DNA of 6,405 nucleotides from the NCBI GenBank assembly GCA_016930115.1, contig JAFGHN010000011.1, positions 1 through 6,405 on the forward strand. Reading direction: 5' to 3'. The translations under genes were made by a program, and so were the position numbers. Under the pieces are notes generated by a model. It worked only from the letters and a program-made list of their open reading frames with translations. It searched no databases and was not told where the DNA came from. This DNA comes from Spirochaetales bacterium (lineage in GTDB: Bacteria; Spirochaetota; Spirochaetia; ARS1246). Below are positions 5,668 to 6,405 of the stretch, piece by piece; the stretch's first letter is position 1; every line of letters starts with the position of its first letter.

Positions 5668-6405
5668 ATGCGTGTTTGCATAGCGGTACCGCCAACTTCG
5701 GATTTCTATTTCTCTGAGCGGAGGATGTCTGCGCTGGGCGCACGTGTGGTCCAACGGCTTGTCGAATCAGCGGGACACGAAGCTGTTCTCATGGATTTCC
5801 CGCACGCAGTAAGAAAACCCGCGCCGGTCGCCCGTCCGGAAGCGTTGAGCTACTTAGACCCATTCATCATCGATGAAACCGGGCCGGTAAGTTTTTTTAC
5901 CGGGTGCAAACGGCTTGGTCCCGAACCTTCGCAATGCGCGCGCATGATTGCTGAAATTCAGCCGGATCTTCTGCTCATCTCGTGTTTCGCCTATGCGTAT
6001 GCGGAAGATACGGCTTCGCTTGCGCGCGCGGTGCACGCGGTGGCGCCGCGGCTCTCCATCGTCGCCGGCGGGCCTGGACCTACCGCCCTTCCGGAGAAAT
6101 TTCTCCGCACCGGCCCTATTTCCTTTGTGCTCGCGGGAGAAGCCGAAACAAATCTACCTCAATTTCTCGCACAGTTCTCCAAGGGCGACCCGGATTACAG
6201 CGTGGTTCCGGGTTTTTTCACCCTTGAAGGCGGCAGGATGTTCTTAACGAAGCCGCGAAGAGATACCACGGAAGATGAGCTCAAATGGGTCGGGGCCATC
6301 AGTAAAGAAAAACGCGGCGATAGAGGCGGCAGGCGGCTCACCACCTCCTTGAGCCGCGGTTGCCCGCGTTCGTGCGCTTTCTGCTCGAATCACCTCTGTC
6401 ACGGC
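5668..6405 (+). CDS. B12-binding-domain radical SAM protein, N-terminal 246 residues, cut by the right edge
   Basis: An open frame from ATG 5668 runs to the window edge without a stop. Residues 1 to about 165 form a cobalamin-binding-like Rossmann domain: MRVCIAVPPTS at the start, IQPDLLLISCF (97-107), IVAGGPGPTALPE (131-143) matching the 'vGGph.t..p' loop, and FVLAGEAETNLPQFL (153-167) matching 'v.GEgE..l..l'. After a linker, TTSLSRGCPRSCAFCSN (225-241) supplies the radical SAM cluster cysteines 232, 236 and 239 (CxxxCxxC). Such proteins usually have about 450-600 residues and carry out B12-assisted methylations, cyclisations or ring contractions; many have no known substrate. I see no DxHxxG motif, so cobalamin may bind without the lower histidine ligand, as in many family members. 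The start has only a weak AAAG 7 nt upstream. It is divergent from the phosphotransferase operon. Family is confident; the reaction is unknown. Confidence 0.87.
   Translation, partial: MRVCIAVPPTSDFYFSERRMSALGARVVQRLVESAGHEAVLMDFPHAVRKPAPVARPEALSYLDPFIIDETGPVSFFTGCKRLGPEPSQCARMIAEIQPDLLLISCFAYAYAEDTASLARAVHAVAPRLSIVAGGPGPTALPEKFLRTGPISFVLAGEAETNLPQFLAQFSKGDPDYSVVPGFFTLEGGRMFLTKPRRDTTEDELKWVGAISKEKRGDRGGRRLTTSLSRGCPRSCAFCSNHLCHG

Overview
The window looks like bacterial chromosome with roughly mid-50s % G+C (estimated by eye). It carries seven genes, two of them cut by the window edges. A MalK/MsmX-type sugar ATPase, a lipoprotein binding protein and several radical SAM enzymes, one of them a spore-photoproduct-lyase relative, would fit an anaerobe or facultative anaerobe. 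A spirochaete or Firmicute-like host is possible, but the sequence does not settle it. I see no insertion sequence, integrase, tRNA, rRNA or CRISPR array.

Left part (1-2701). On the minus strand, cut by the left edge, is the N-terminus of a YhcC-like (TIGR01212-type) radical SAM protein. Divergent from it, after only 47 bp, are a sugar-type ABC solute-binding lipoprotein (252-1514) and a MalK/UgpC/MsmX-class ATPase (1595-2701). There are no permease genes between or after these two. The ATPase has its own well-formed promoter in the 80-bp gap, so it may serve permeases encoded elsewhere.

Middle (2712-5556, minus strand). This appears to be one transcription unit. It starts from a good promoter at 5556-5528 and reads APH/choline-kinase-like phosphotransferase, then a ParB/Spo0J-like protein, then a spore-photoproduct-lyase (SPL)-family radical SAM protein. 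The last two genes overlap by 26 nt and look translationally coupled. The SPL-like protein keeps the CxxxCxxC cluster at the same residue numbers as Bacillus SPL. It lacks a cysteine at the H-atom-donor position and one of the two radical-relay tyrosines. The phosphotransferase lacks the usual N-terminal nucleotide loop, and the best start signal upstream of it is out of frame.

Right part (5668-6405, plus strand). A B12-binding-domain radical SAM enzyme begins here and is cut by the right edge just after its CxxxCxxC motif.

The most likely undescribed unit is the ParB-like + SPL-like pair, possibly with the phosphotransferase. It would be a radical SAM enzyme, probably not acting as a classical SPL, tied to a possible DNA-binding partner. 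Three of the seven genes are radical SAM enzymes.
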